Shown: positions 18,045 to 27,168 of the stretch, in pieces
Position numbering within the stretch: the stretch's first letter is position 1
Layout: each line of letters opens with the position of its first letter
Assembly: GCA_964591275.1 (NCBI GenBank)
Contig: CAZQAE010000016.1
Location: 9,961 to 73,960 of the forward strand
Direction: 5' to 3'
Length of the DNA stretch: 64,000 nucleotides
Origin: G963674685 sp964591275
GTDB taxonomy: Bacteria > Lernaellota > Lernaellaia > JACKCT01
Program-made: the position numbers and the translations under genes
Notes under the pieces: generated by a model
The model's input: only the letters and a program-made list of their open reading frames with translations
Database searches by the model: none
What the model was told of the DNA's origin: nothing

Positions 18045-18608
18045 ATGATGCAATTATTTCAAAGCAGCTACTACTGGCTTGATCTTCTCGTCGGCTACGG
18101 ATTCCCCGCGATCCTATTCGTCTTTTACTTGCGGGGAAGAGTCGGCCAGCGCGACTGGAGGCTTTTTTGGATCGGGGCTTTGATCGGTCTTTTTTGGGAA
18201 GTTCCGATATTTGCTTTAAGCGCAATGTCGAAGGCGCCCATTGTGGCGTGGGTGCGCGAATTTCCCATGCACTGGACGGTTTTCATGGTGTCGCACACGC
18301 TATGGGACGGCGCGATATTTCTCGTGGGCGTTTGGTTCGTGGCCCTAATTTGCCGACCGCCCGTACTTGCGCGATTCCGCCTGAGTGAATTGGCGGTGAT
18401 GATTGCCTGGGGGCAGGCCTCAGCGCTTTTGGTGGAGCTTTCCAGCATTACAAACGATGCCTGGGTCTACGTTGAAGGCTACTGGTGGAACCCGACGCTC
18501 TTTTACGTGGGGGCGCACCCGATCACGTTGATGATGCAGCCCATATGGTTTGTCGCGCCGATACTGTTTTATTTCATCTCGTTGAGGATGAAAGATTCGA
18601 ATCGATAA
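18045..18608 (+). CDS. Hypothetical multi-pass membrane protein
   Basis: 187 residues with about five predicted membrane helices (first at ~13-27, last at ~162-180) and many Trp residues, ending in a short charged tail. I do not recognise a family. Its 3' end overlaps the reading frame of a TetR-like remnant, so this spot has been rearranged. No ribosome site is strong; CACTCCC precedes the ATG. Confidence 0.6.
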   Translation: MMQLFQSSYYWLDLLVGYGFPAILFVFYLRGRVGQRDWRLFWIGALIGLFWEVPIFALSAMSKAPIVAWVREFPMHWTVFMVSHTLWDGAIFLVGVWFVALICRPPVLARFRLSELAVMIAWGQASALLVELSSITNDAWVYVEGYWWNPTLFYVGAHPITLMMQPIWFVAPILFYFISLRMKDSNR

Positions 18609-18756
18609 CCCGGAATTGGCTGCCAACATATTTTGGTCGATGATATCCGGCGCTTTGTTCTGGCCGCAACTGTTTCAAAAAGTATCGGATATCGAGAATC
18701 TCCAAGTGCTGAAAAATGAATTGATTCAGATGTTTTTGAGCCACTATCGCGTGTGA
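18592..18756 (+). pseudogene. C-terminal remnant of a TetR-family regulator
   Basis: An open frame of 54 codons without a start, ending TGA at 18754-18756, encodes N-P-E-L-A-A-N-I-F-W-S-M near its beginning and M-F-L-S-H-Y-R-V at its end. This spacing and helical pattern is typical of the last two helices of TetR-type regulators. The frame is closed by a TGA immediately upstream, inside the preceding gene. It directly precedes an SDR gene, a common target of such regulators. Confidence 0.5.
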
Positions 18757-18844
18757 ACATTTTCGATTGCGGGTGATCGAAAGCGGGTGTCAACAATCTT
18801 TTCATTGTGATATAAAAGTACATCCCGACATGAAAGGAGAATCT

Positions 18845-19537
18845 GTGACGAAAAAAGCGCTTTTGATTGGAAACTCGGATGGCATTGGGCTTGCGGCGAC
18901 GAAGGAATTGTTAAAACTGGGTTGGCAAGTCACGGGAATTTCGCGGAGTGAATCTTCGATTAAAGACGAAGCCTACGAACACGCCGTGGCGCAGGTGTCG
19001 AATGACGATTATCTGGAAAAACTGGAATCAGTTGTGCGTGAAAACGAAGTGATTGATTTGTGCGTGTATTTTGTTGGGATCGGCGAATTATTGAATTTTG
19101 AGGACATGAGCGCGGAGGTGGATGTCGTCGATGTAAACCTATTGGGGATGATAAAAACCGCGTCCCGCGTAATCCCCATGATGCTAAGGCGAGGGCAGGG
19201 GCATTTTATCGGACTTTCCAGCCTGGCTGACGATATGCTATCTCCCGAAGCTCCAAGCTACCACGCCTCGAAGGCTGGTTTTTCCAATTACCTGGAGGGA
19301 TTGGCCCTGGCGCTCAAAAGCAAGGGCGTGCACGTTACGAATCTGCGCTTCGGATTTGTCGATACGAAAATGGCTAAAGGCGATTTTAAGCCTTTCATGA
19401 TGAGTGCGGGAAAGGCCGCGTGGCATCTTTTGAAATGCGTGGAGAAAAAACCGATGCGATACACCGCGCCCTGGGTTGTGATTCCGCTCATAAAATTCCG
19501 CAAGTGGGTGCTGAATATGAGCGTCCTGTTTGGCTGA
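18845..19537 (+). CDS. Short-chain dehydrogenase/reductase
   Basis: 230 residues from a GTG with a strong AAAGGAGA ribosome site; the in-frame ATG at 18830 lies upstream of that site and is not used here. Rossmann motif N-S-D-G-I-G-L-A-A in the first 25 residues; catalytic Ser in G-L-S-S-L and Y-H-A-S-K near residue 145. Classical SDR fold, NAD(P)H-dependent; the substrate is unknown. Preceded by a degenerate TetR fragment. Confidence 0.85.
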   Translation: MTKKALLIGNSDGIGLAATKELLKLGWQVTGISRSESSIKDEAYEHAVAQVSNDDYLEKLESVVRENEVIDLCVYFVGIGELLNFEDMSAEVDVVDVNLLGMIKTASRVIPMMLRRGQGHFIGLSSLADDMLSPEAPSYHASKAGFSNYLEGLALALKSKGVHVTNLRFGFVDTKMAKGDFKPFMMSAGKAAWHLLKCVEKKPMRYTAPWVVIPLIKFRKWVLNMSVLFG

Positions 19538-19733
19538 TCCGATTCCTTTCCGCTTCCACTTGCCGGCGCATTTTCGTGCGCTGCTGGATAATGACCTCCT
19601 CCGCGGTGAGCAGTTTCCAAAAGAGGTTTGCGCTGAAACTGTCGATGGTTATCGCGGGGCTGCGCTGCTCAGTAGTTTATACGCAGATATTCTTTGCCAC
19701 AAAAGTGAAAAATGCCATCGAAATGTGAGTGAT

Positions 19734-20369
19734 TCAGGACGCCGGGTTCAATCTGTTGAACAGGTACACGGCTCGTTTGACGGCGCCCTGCGCGGAAGCG
19801 ATGCCGATCTCGTCGGATTCTATCGCCCGTTTGTCGTCTTGTTCGACGGGAAGAATATTGAGGTTCGTCAGGCCGGCGCCGCCGAAAAATGACCCGGAGT
19901 TATGGCTGCTGACTGGGATCATTTCCAGAACCAGAAAACTGTAGATAATAGAAAGCAGGGTCGTCTCGACGCCTCCGTTTCGATACCAGGAAAGAGCCAG
20001 CGCTACGCCGGGTTTGTCCGTCATGCACCCATGATGCGTTTTGCTGACGACCAGGGGCCTCATGCGGTCCATGAGCGAGGCCAGACGACCGGTCATCCTT
20101 CCAAAATACGTTGGAGAGGCGAGGACCAGAATGTCCGCCTCTTTAATTTTCTTCAGAATCGCCTGACCGTCGTCCTTCAACCGGCAGATTCGATCCGGGT
20201 CCTTATTCGCCAAACACCAATCGCAATGCACGCAGTCCGAAACGTCTTTGTCGGCGAGTTCTATTATTTCGATGTCCGCCTCGGCCTTGATCGGCTCGAT
20301 AGCTTTTTGGATGAACAAAAAAGTGTTGCCGCCTTCGATAGGCGATCCGCTGATGCAAAGGATTTTCAA
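19734..20369 (-). CDS. Iron-sulfur flavoprotein / flavodoxin-like NAD(P)H oxidoreductase
   Basis: 211 residues, flavodoxin-like FMN reductase fold: M-K-I-L-C-I-S-G-S-P start, G-G-N-T phosphate loop, and A-S-P-T-Y-F-G-R-M. Cys46, Cys49, Cys52 and Cys62 form a compact C-x2-C-x2-C-x9-C motif like that of the iron-sulfur flavoprotein family, where it binds a 4Fe-4S cluster. Likely a soluble electron carrier or redox-stress protein. Convergent with the SDR gene; 196 bp with no supported gene lie between them. Confidence 0.8.
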   Translation of the reverse strand: MKILCISGSPIEGGNTFLFIQKAIEPIKAEADIEIIELADKDVSDCVHCDWCLANKDPDRICRLKDDGQAILKKIKEADILVLASPTYFGRMTGRLASLMDRMRPLVVSKTHHGCMTDKPGVALALSWYRNGGVETTLLSIIYSFLVLEMIPVSSHNSGSFFGGAGLTNLNILPVEQDDKRAIESDEIGIASAQGAVKRAVYLFNRLNPAS

Positions 20370-20530
20370 AAGTTTTCTCCAAAAGTGATTTCACGTTGAT
20401 TCAACGCGCCTCGAAAAAAAACTCTAGGAGATTTATTTTCATTCGACAATTCCATTTTCACTTGATCGCCTGTATCATGGCGTAGAGTGCTGTTCGCTTT
20501 TTGCATTTTAGAATTGAAGGAGACGCGCTA

Positions 20531-22141
20531 ATGAAAATGAGACTGCCGAAATCGACTTGGATTCACGCGATGGCGTGCTTGCTTGCGGTGTTTGTGTTGT
20601 TTTCCGTGACGAGCGGATGCGGCGACGACGATGACGACAATGATGACAGCGCCGATGCGCCGGTTGACGATGATACGCTCAACGACGACATTGACGATGA
20701 TGCGGATGACGACGTTGACGATGATGTGGATGACGATGTCGATGACGACGTAGACGATGACGTGGACGACGATGTTGACGATTTGTACGTGGCGCCCTGG
20801 CCGCAGTCCAACATTGAAGCCCAGGATTACGATGAAACGCCGGACGCGGGATCAAGTCGTCTCAAGGCGGCGGATTACGACCAGTTCCACCTCGACTGGC
20901 ATCAACCCTACTACGGCAGCACCGTCGGGCAAGTAATATTTACCGATGAAAATCGTACGGAAGTTGACCATTACGGCGACACCGGCGATAGCTGCATCTG
21001 GACCGGCACCTATCTGGTTAGCCAGTCGATGCGCTATTACGTAACAGGCGACCCCGTAGCCAAAGCCAATGCCATCCGCGCGGCGACCACTTTGGATCGC
21101 CACCTGCATGTTACAGGACGGACAGGATTCATCGCCCGATACACTGCGCCCAAAGACGACCTCCTCTACTACGCGCGCGGCGGCGACGCGTGGTGCGATG
21201 GAGATGATTCCTGCCACCGTTATGAAGATGGCCCCTGGGCCGGAGACTGGTGGGACGGCAACACGAGCCGCGATCAGTACACAGGCTGGTTTTTCGGCAT
21301 GGCGACGGCTTTTGACCTCGTGGACGATGAGGACATGCGAAACATGATCGCCGCGAACGTTGCCGAGGTTCTCGACGAGCTTCTCGCCACGAGCTGGTGG
21401 ATCATTGATGCCGACGGCGAAGCCACGACCGCCGGGCCCAACGTATTGCCGACGCAGCAGTTGACCTGGTCGCTGATTGGATATCACCTGACCGGTGAGG
21501 AGCGATATAAGGAAATTGTGCAAAACTGGATTGCCGATTCCAACCGCACATACCTGCGGCTCATGAACATCACGCTCACGAATAAATATGCGCAGTATTA
21601 CGGCAACAACCTGGGACACCAGAATATGTACACGCTTTTGCGCCTGGGCAAGGTTTACTTGAGCCCGGAGGATTACGATTATATGTCGGTCCTCTTCGAC
21701 GAGCAGACGCACACTTTCACAAGGCTTTCGCACAATGCATTTTTCAACGCCATTTTCATGAGCCAGGGAATATATGAGCCGACCGTGGACGATCCTTTTC
21801 AGGAGCAGCTCGAGCAGGACATCGGAGAGTTTCGCGATGCGCCGAACTGGGTTTACTTTGTCGATCCTACAGACGGAGTCATCGATCCGATATCGATTTT
21901 TCTCGACGACATCATGACTCAGTATCCATTTTTGGAGGACCTTTTAGGCGACGTGGACCCGCAGTCCCAGGACGCGCACCCGGTGCTAGAGCAATGCACC
22001 ACGGATTTTCTGTGGCAGCGAAATCCTTTTCGGCTTGAGCCTTGCGGTTCGGATTTGCCCCACATCACGCGACCGGGCGTGGACTACCTGACGGCCTATT
22101 GGATGTCGTCTTATCACAAATTCATCGACAAGAGCTTTTAG
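20531..22141 (+). CDS. Asp-rich lipoprotein, tandem paralogue 1
   Basis: 536 residues. A lipoprotein signal ends V-T-S-G-C, followed directly by a ~55-residue linker of D-D-D-V repeats. The ~440-residue globular part starts near L-Y-V-A-P-W-P-Q and is rich in Trp, Tyr and His (W-H-Q-P-Y-Y-G; L-D-R-H-L-H-V-T-G-R-T-G-F-I-A-R-Y). The many evenly spaced helices suggest an alpha/alpha toroid, as in some glycoside-active proteins, but I recognise no named family. The start is the ATG after GAAGGAG; an upstream ATG at 20501 lies before that site. About 80% identical by eye to the next gene. Confidence 0.82.
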   Translation: MKMRLPKSTWIHAMACLLAVFVLFSVTSGCGDDDDDNDDSADAPVDDDTLNDDIDDDADDDVDDDVDDDVDDDVDDDVDDDVDDLYVAPWPQSNIEAQDYDETPDAGSSRLKAADYDQFHLDWHQPYYGSTVGQVIFTDENRTEVDHYGDTGDSCIWTGTYLVSQSMRYYVTGDPVAKANAIRAATTLDRHLHVTGRTGFIARYTAPKDDLLYYARGGDAWCDGDDSCHRYEDGPWAGDWWDGNTSRDQYTGWFFGMATAFDLVDDEDMRNMIAANVAEVLDELLATSWWIIDADGEATTAGPNVLPTQQLTWSLIGYHLTGEERYKEIVQNWIADSNRTYLRLMNITLTNKYAQYYGNNLGHQNMYTLLRLGKVYLSPEDYDYMSVLFDEQTHTFTRLSHNAFFNAIFMSQGIYEPTVDDPFQEQLEQDIGEFRDAPNWVYFVDPTDGVIDPISIFLDDIMTQYPFLEDLLGDVDPQSQDAHPVLEQCTTDFLWQRNPFRLEPCGSDLPHITRPGVDYLTAYWMSSYHKFIDKSF

Positions 22142-23836
22142 GAAAACGACTTTAGCACAGGAGCGCCTCATGAAATCGAATCGATTGATGCTCTTCATCA
22201 TTTCATCTCTGGTTCTCATGGTATTTGCCTTCACAGGCGGATGCGGCGACGACGATGACGACAATGATGACAGCGCCGATGCGCCGGTTAATGATGACAC
22301 GCTCAACGACGATATTGACGACGATTTCGACGACGATGACGCTGATGATGACGCGGATGACGACGTCAATGATGACGTGGACGACGATATTGATGACGAT
22401 TTTGACGATCTTTACGTTGCGCCCTGGCCGCAGTCCAACGTTGAACTTCAGGATTACGATGAAACGCCGGGTGCGGGACCAAGTCGTCTCAAGGCGGCGG
22501 ATTACGACCAGTTCCACCTCGACTGGCATCAGCCTTATTACGGCAGCACCGTCGGGGAGGTGGTATTCGCCGACCCGTCCCGAACGGAAGTGCTCAATTA
22601 CGCCGACTACGGCGACAGTTCCCTTTGGACCGGCACCTACCTGGCCAGCCAGGCGTTGCGCTATTACGTGACAGGCGATTCGGTGGCGAAAGCCAATGCG
22701 ATCCGCGCCGCGACCTCTTTGGATCGACACCTGCATGTGACGGGACGAACCGGATTCATCGCCCGTTACACCGCGCCCAAAGACGATGGCGGCCATATGT
22801 ATAATGCTTATGGCGGCGACACGTGGTGCGACGGGCAAGATTCTTGCCACCACTACGAGGATGGTCCTTACGCCGGCGACTGGTGGGCCGGCGACACAAG
22901 CCGCGATCAGTACACGGGATGGTTTTTCGGCATGGCCACGGCCTTTGACCTTGTGGATGACGAGGACATGCGAAACATGATCGCCAGCAATGTCGCCGAA
23001 GTGCTCGACGAGCTTCTTGCCACAAACTGGTGGATCATTGAGGTGGATGGCGAGCCAACGGCCGCCGCGCCCAACGTATTGCCGACGCAGCAGTTGACCT
23101 GGTCGCTGATTGGATATCACCTGACCGGAGATGAGCGATATAAGGAAATTGTGCAAAATTGGATTGCTGATTCCAACCGCACCTACCTGCGGCTTATGAA
23201 CATTACGCTCACGAATAAATATACACAGTACTACGGCAATAACCTGGGCCATGAAAATATGTACACGCTTTTGCGCCTGGGCAAGGTTTACTTGAGCCAG
23301 GACGATTATGCATACATATCCGAACTCTTCGACGAGCAGACGCACTCTTTCACGAGGCTCTCGCACAACGCTTTTTTCAACGCCGTCTTCATGAGCCAGG
23401 GCTTTTATGAGCCAACCGAGGACGATCAGTATCAGCAGCAGCTCGAACAGGACATCGGAGAATTTCGCGATGCGCCGAACTGGGTTTACTTTGTCGATCC
23501 TCCGGACGGCGTCATTGATCCGATATCGATTTTTCTCGACGATATAATGACTCAATATCCCTTTCTGGCTGAACTTTTCGGCAACGTGGACCCGCAGTCC
23601 CAGGACGCGCACCCGGTGTTGGAGCAGTGCTCCACGGATTTTATGTGGCAGCGAAACCCCTTCCGCTATGAGCCCTGCGGATCGGATTCGCCCCACATCA
23701 CGCGACCGGGCGTGGACTATCTGACGGCCTATTGGATGTCGTCTTATCACAAATTCATCGACAAGAGCTTTTAGGAAAACGACTTTAGCGCAGGAGCGAC
23801 CCATGAAATCGAATCGATTGATGCTCTTCATCATTT
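22142..23836 (+). repeat. Directly repeated intergenic/signal-peptide segment
   Basis: The 28 bases after the stop at 22141 and the first 35 coding bases that follow recur after the stop at 23774 (23775-23837) with only three changes. The third gene therefore carries the same promoter-proximal region and first 12 residues (M-K-S-N-R-L-M-L-F-I-I-S) as paralogue 2, although its mature protein is unrelated. Confidence 0.85.
22170..23774 (+). CDS. Asp-rich lipoprotein, tandem paralogue 2
   Basis: 534 residues, colinear with the preceding gene over the linker and globular domain. Lipobox F-T-G-G-C, then an Asp-rich linker with a different repeat order (D-D-D-F, D-D-D-A, N-D-D-V). The N-terminal ~20 residues differ from paralogue 1, while the following A-D-A-P-V block and the domain are nearly the same. 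CAGGAGC precedes the ATG by a few bases; the spacer from paralogue 1 is 28 nt. Probably a surface protein of the same unknown function with some divergence. Confidence 0.82.
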   Translation: MKSNRLMLFIISSLVLMVFAFTGGCGDDDDDNDDSADAPVNDDTLNDDIDDDFDDDDADDDADDDVNDDVDDDIDDDFDDLYVAPWPQSNVELQDYDETPGAGPSRLKAADYDQFHLDWHQPYYGSTVGEVVFADPSRTEVLNYADYGDSSLWTGTYLASQALRYYVTGDSVAKANAIRAATSLDRHLHVTGRTGFIARYTAPKDDGGHMYNAYGGDTWCDGQDSCHHYEDGPYAGDWWAGDTSRDQYTGWFFGMATAFDLVDDEDMRNMIASNVAEVLDELLATNWWIIEVDGEPTAAAPNVLPTQQLTWSLIGYHLTGDERYKEIVQNWIADSNRTYLRLMNITLTNKYTQYYGNNLGHENMYTLLRLGKVYLSQDDYAYISELFDEQTHSFTRLSHNAFFNAVFMSQGFYEPTEDDQYQQQLEQDIGEFRDAPNWVYFVDPPDGVIDPISIFLDDIMTQYPFLAELFGNVDPQSQDAHPVLEQCSTDFMWQRNPFRYEPCGSDSPHITRPGVDYLTAYWMSSYHKFIDKSF

Positions 23837-24738
23837 CCCTGCTGATGGTCATTTCCTTCGCCCTTGCGTGCGGGGGCGGCTCTGCAACGGATTCGGACGA
23901 CGAAACGGATGACGGCGATGATGACAATGACGACGCGAGCGGCGATGACGATGCGGATGACGACTCCGACGACGATATTGATGATGATATCGACGATGAC
24001 GATGCTGACGACGATTTCGACGACGACGCGGATGACGATTCACTGGCCGTGATCGCCGACCACCACGCTGCGGACGATTTCGATCAGATTCCGGAAAATA
24101 TGTTTCAGGCGGTGCGCGACGAGCTGTTCATATACTACGGGCATACTTCGCACGGGGGACAGATCATCAGCGGCATCGACATGCTGGAAGAAGAGGACGG
24201 AACTTTATACGCTGGGCCGGAAATATTTGAGCATAGCTGGGACCTGGGCGAGTACGGCGACACCGAATGGGCCGACCGCACGCGCGATTTCCTCGACGGC
24301 CCCGATGGCGTCGGCTGCAACGTGGTGATGTGGTCCTGGTGTGAAGGAACAAGCCATAACGATTTCGATGACACGCAGGTTTATCTGGACACGATGATGG
24401 ACCTGGAAAGCGACTACCCGGACGTGACCTTTGTGTACATGACCGGCCACAGTGATATGTGGGCGCAGGAAGAGGAACAGGGCAACAACAATCTGATCCG
24501 CAATCACTGCCGTGATCATGACAGCTTTCTCTACGACTTCGGCGACATTGAGTATTGGGATCCGGATGGAAATTTCTATCCCGATGCGCATCAGGATTGC
24601 CAGTGGTGCCTCGACTGGTGCGATGATCATAATTGCCCGGATTGCGACCTGTGCGGCCACTCCGAGTGTTTCTTGTGCTACCGCAAAGGCCAGGCCATCT
24701 GGTGGCAAATGGCGCGCATGGCGGGATGGAGCGGTTAG
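23803..24738 (+). CDS. Asp-rich lipoprotein with unrecognised Cys-rich domain
   Basis: 311 residues. The signal peptide starts exactly like the upstream paralogue and ends F-A-L-A-C; an Asp/Asn linker fills residues ~30-82. The mature domain has I-Y-Y-G-H-T-S-H-G-G-Q-I near residue 110 and V-Y-M-T-G-H-S-D-M, which could be catalytic Ser/His positions of a hydrolase. A C-terminal Cys-rich stretch (C-Q-W-C, C-P-D-C-D-L-C, C-F-L-C) may bind metal or form disulfides. I cannot name the family. Confidence 0.78.
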   Translation: MKSNRLMLFIISLLMVISFALACGGGSATDSDDETDDGDDDNDDASGDDDADDDSDDDIDDDIDDDDADDDFDDDADDDSLAVIADHHAADDFDQIPENMFQAVRDELFIYYGHTSHGGQIISGIDMLEEEDGTLYAGPEIFEHSWDLGEYGDTEWADRTRDFLDGPDGVGCNVVMWSWCEGTSHNDFDDTQVYLDTMMDLESDYPDVTFVYMTGHSDMWAQEEEQGNNNLIRNHCRDHDSFLYDFGDIEYWDPDGNFYPDAHQDCQWCLDWCDDHNCPDCDLCGHSECFLCYRKGQAIWWQMARMAGWSG

Positions 24739-24816
24739 GGCCAGGTTATGCATCACAAATTGCATTCGGTTGGCGTGTGGAGTTCCTCATTAAAAATTGA
24801 AATAAAGGAGAATCTC

Positions 24817-25638
24817 TTGCGTGATTCAATTATCGCGGGGCCGAAAATGAAAACGATATTGGATGAAGCTGCCGAGGCTTCATCCTATCTCTGGGAAAAT
24901 GGATGGGCCGAACGCAACGCCGGAAATCTCTCCGTTGACATCAGCGATGCTCTATCATCTCACATCGTTCTTTCGGGCGATGAGCGATTTCGCCCGCTGG
25001 CCGGGTCCTATCCATCGCTTGCCGGTCGATCTTATCTGGTCACCGGAACTGGTCGGCGATTTCGCGACCTGGCAAAGAACACGGGGCATAATAGCTGCAT
25101 CCTTCGCATGACAGACAGCGGCGACGGCTTCAATATTGTCTGGGGCGGTCTCGACAATCCGGATTTCAACCCCACTTCGGAGTGGCCGGCGCACCTGCGT
25201 GTTCATGAGTTCCTTCAGGCAAACGGCGCGCCGGAAAACGTCGTTTTGCATACGCATCCCACGGAGATGATCGCCCTGACCCACATGCCGGAATACAAAA
25301 ACGAACAAGCCCTTTGCACGGCTCTGTGGAGTATGCACCCCGAGGTGAAAGTTACGCTGCCGGTCGGCATCGGTTTTGCCCGCTACATGGTTCCCGGCAC
25401 CGAGGAACTGGCCTTGGAAACCGTCGAGGCTTTTCGCCGAGGCTTCAAAATTGTCCTCTGGGAGATGCACGGATGCGTGGCGATTGCCGACAGCGTCATG
25501 AGCGCCTTCGACCTGATCGATACGGCCAACAAGTCGGCAAAAATCCTGCTCATGTGCCGCGCCGCCGGTTTTAGTCCGCAGGGTCTGGAAAAACATCAAC
25601 AGGACGAACTGGTCGCGGCATTCGGATTGAAGGAGTAG
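24817..25638 (+). CDS. rhaD: Rhamnulose-1-phosphate aldolase
   Basis: RhaD splits L-rhamnulose-1-phosphate into dihydroxyacetone phosphate and L-lactaldehyde. The product is 273 residues (E. coli RhaD is 274) from a TTG with AAAGGAG upstream; the longer frame from 24748 is not family-like. Class II aldolase features: G-W-A-E-R-N-A-G-N-L-S near residue 30, zinc ligands in L-H-T-H-P (His145, His147), and M-H-G-C-V-A for the third His. It leads the rhaD-rhaB-rhaA run; rhaB starts two bases after its stop. Confidence 0.93.
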   Translation: MRDSIIAGPKMKTILDEAAEASSYLWENGWAERNAGNLSVDISDALSSHIVLSGDERFRPLAGSYPSLAGRSYLVTGTGRRFRDLAKNTGHNSCILRMTDSGDGFNIVWGGLDNPDFNPTSEWPAHLRVHEFLQANGAPENVVLHTHPTEMIALTHMPEYKNEQALCTALWSMHPEVKVTLPVGIGFARYMVPGTEELALETVEAFRRGFKIVLWEMHGCVAIADSVMSAFDLIDTANKSAKILLMCRAAGFSPQGLEKHQQDELVAAFGLKE

Positions 25639-25640
25639 GC

Positions 25641-27137
25641 ATGTCCCGATCCTGTTATCTCGCCTTCGATCTCGGCGCGAGCAGCGGTCGTGCGATTTTG
25701 GGATACCTGGAAAATGACCGGCTTGAAATCAAGGAAATCCACCGCTTTGAAAACCGGATGCTCAAACTCCACGGCCATTTGCACTGGGATCTATACGGTC
25801 TTTTGGCCAACATTAAAGAGGGGATGAAGAAATGTGCGGTCGGCGAAATCAAGCCGGTGAGCGTGGGCATCGACACCTGGGGAGTGGATTTCGGCCTGCT
25901 GGCGGAGGACGGCTCGCTCATCGGCCTTCCTTTCGCATATCGCGACAGCCGCACCGAAGGCATGATGGAATCCTTTTTTGCGTCGCATTCGAGCGAAACT
26001 ATTTACTCGTTAACGGGCACGCAAAGCCTCCCCATCAACACGCTCTTCCAACTCTGGTCGATGATACGGAAGCGCAGTCCGCTTTTGTTCAAACGTACGG
26101 CAAAAGACCTTTTGTTCATGCCGGACCTTTTTCACTATTTTTTGGCCGGTGTCAAAAAAACTGAGTTTTCCATCGCCACGACCTCACAGCTTTTCGATTT
26201 GAAGGAAATGCGCTGGCAGGAGGGATTATGTCTTGAGGCGGGGTGCGACGAAATGATGCAGGAAGTCGTGATGCCGGGATCCATCCTGGGCTCAATCAGC
26301 CAGGAACTTTGCGAGCAAACAGGTTTTGAACCTGTTCCACTCGTCGCCGTCGGCACGCACGACACGGCCTCCGCCGTCGCCGCCGTTCCCGCGCAGGGCA
26401 CGGACTGGGCATTTATCAGTTCCGGCACTTGGTCGCTGATGGGCGTGGAACTCAAAAGTCCGATCCTCACGGAAAAGGCGCGCCTTGCGAACTTCACAAA
26501 TGAAGGAGGAGTGAACGGCACGATTCGCTTTTTGAAAAACATCGCGGGATTGTATCTATTGCAAAAGTGCCGGGAGATATGGTCGGTCGACAAAGAGGTC
26601 AGCTACGACGAGTTGATCGATGAAGCTGAATCGGCCCATAGCGAGCATGCGTACATTGATCCCGACCATCCGGATTTTTTGAAACCATCAAATATGGTTG
26701 AGGCCATTCAGAAGCGTTGCCAGGCTATCGGCATCCAGGTTCCGCACGGTCGCCCCAGGATTGTTCATTGCATCATGCGCAGTCTGGCTCTGAAATACCG
26801 ATACACTCTTGAACAGCTACGTATCACGCAGTCCAAGCCGATCAACCGTATCCACATCATCGGCGGCGGAGCGAAAAATAGAATGCTCTGTCAATTCACC
26901 GCCAATGCGACGCGCCTGCCGGTTTACGCCGGACCTGTTGAGGCGACGGCCATCGGCAATCTTCTCGTGCAGGCCATGGCCGACGGCAAGGTTTCCTCGC
27001 TGGATCATCTTCGCGGCATCGTGCGCGATTCCTTTGAGATAAAAATTTATGAGCCGAATCCATCGCCGGAATGGGAAGATGCCTGGGAAATATTTCAAGC
27101 CCTCGTCATGAAACAGCGGCCCGATAAGGAACACTAG
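25641..27137 (+). CDS. rhaB: Rhamnulokinase
   Basis: A FGGY-family kinase of 498 residues (E. coli RhaB 489) that phosphorylates L-rhamnulose. Visible motifs are the N-terminal phosphate-binding A-F-D-L-G-A-S-S-G-R-A, G-I-D-T-W-G-V-D-F near residue 77, G-T-H-D-T-A-S-A near 238, S-S-G-T-W-S near 257, and the C-terminal I-H-I-I-G-G-G-A-K-N ATP motif near 410. GGAG lies before the ATG, inside the end of rhaD. Confidence 0.95.
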   Translation: MSRSCYLAFDLGASSGRAILGYLENDRLEIKEIHRFENRMLKLHGHLHWDLYGLLANIKEGMKKCAVGEIKPVSVGIDTWGVDFGLLAEDGSLIGLPFAYRDSRTEGMMESFFASHSSETIYSLTGTQSLPINTLFQLWSMIRKRSPLLFKRTAKDLLFMPDLFHYFLAGVKKTEFSIATTSQLFDLKEMRWQEGLCLEAGCDEMMQEVVMPGSILGSISQELCEQTGFEPVPLVAVGTHDTASAVAAVPAQGTDWAFISSGTWSLMGVELKSPILTEKARLANFTNEGGVNGTIRFLKNIAGLYLLQKCREIWSVDKEVSYDELIDEAESAHSEHAYIDPDHPDFLKPSNMVEAIQKRCQAIGIQVPHGRPRIVHCIMRSLALKYRYTLEQLRITQSKPINRIHIIGGGAKNRMLCQFTANATRLPVYAGPVEATAIGNLLVQAMADGKVSSLDHLRGIVRDSFEIKIYEPNPSPEWEDAWEIFQALVMKQRPDKEH

Positions 27138-27168
27138 TGGGTTGAGTGAAACTAAAAGGGAGAGGCTA

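Noticed and set aside
19530..19892. 120-residue + strand frame starting in the SDR stop region
   Set aside because: No motif, no ribosome site, and the second half is antisense to the flavoprotein gene.
22203..23927. 574-residue minus-strand reading frame opposite the Asp-rich lipoproteins
   Set aside because: It is the mirror of GAT/GAC-rich coding sequence, giving Val/Ile-rich low-complexity protein without motifs; the + strand has signals, lipobox and ribosome site.
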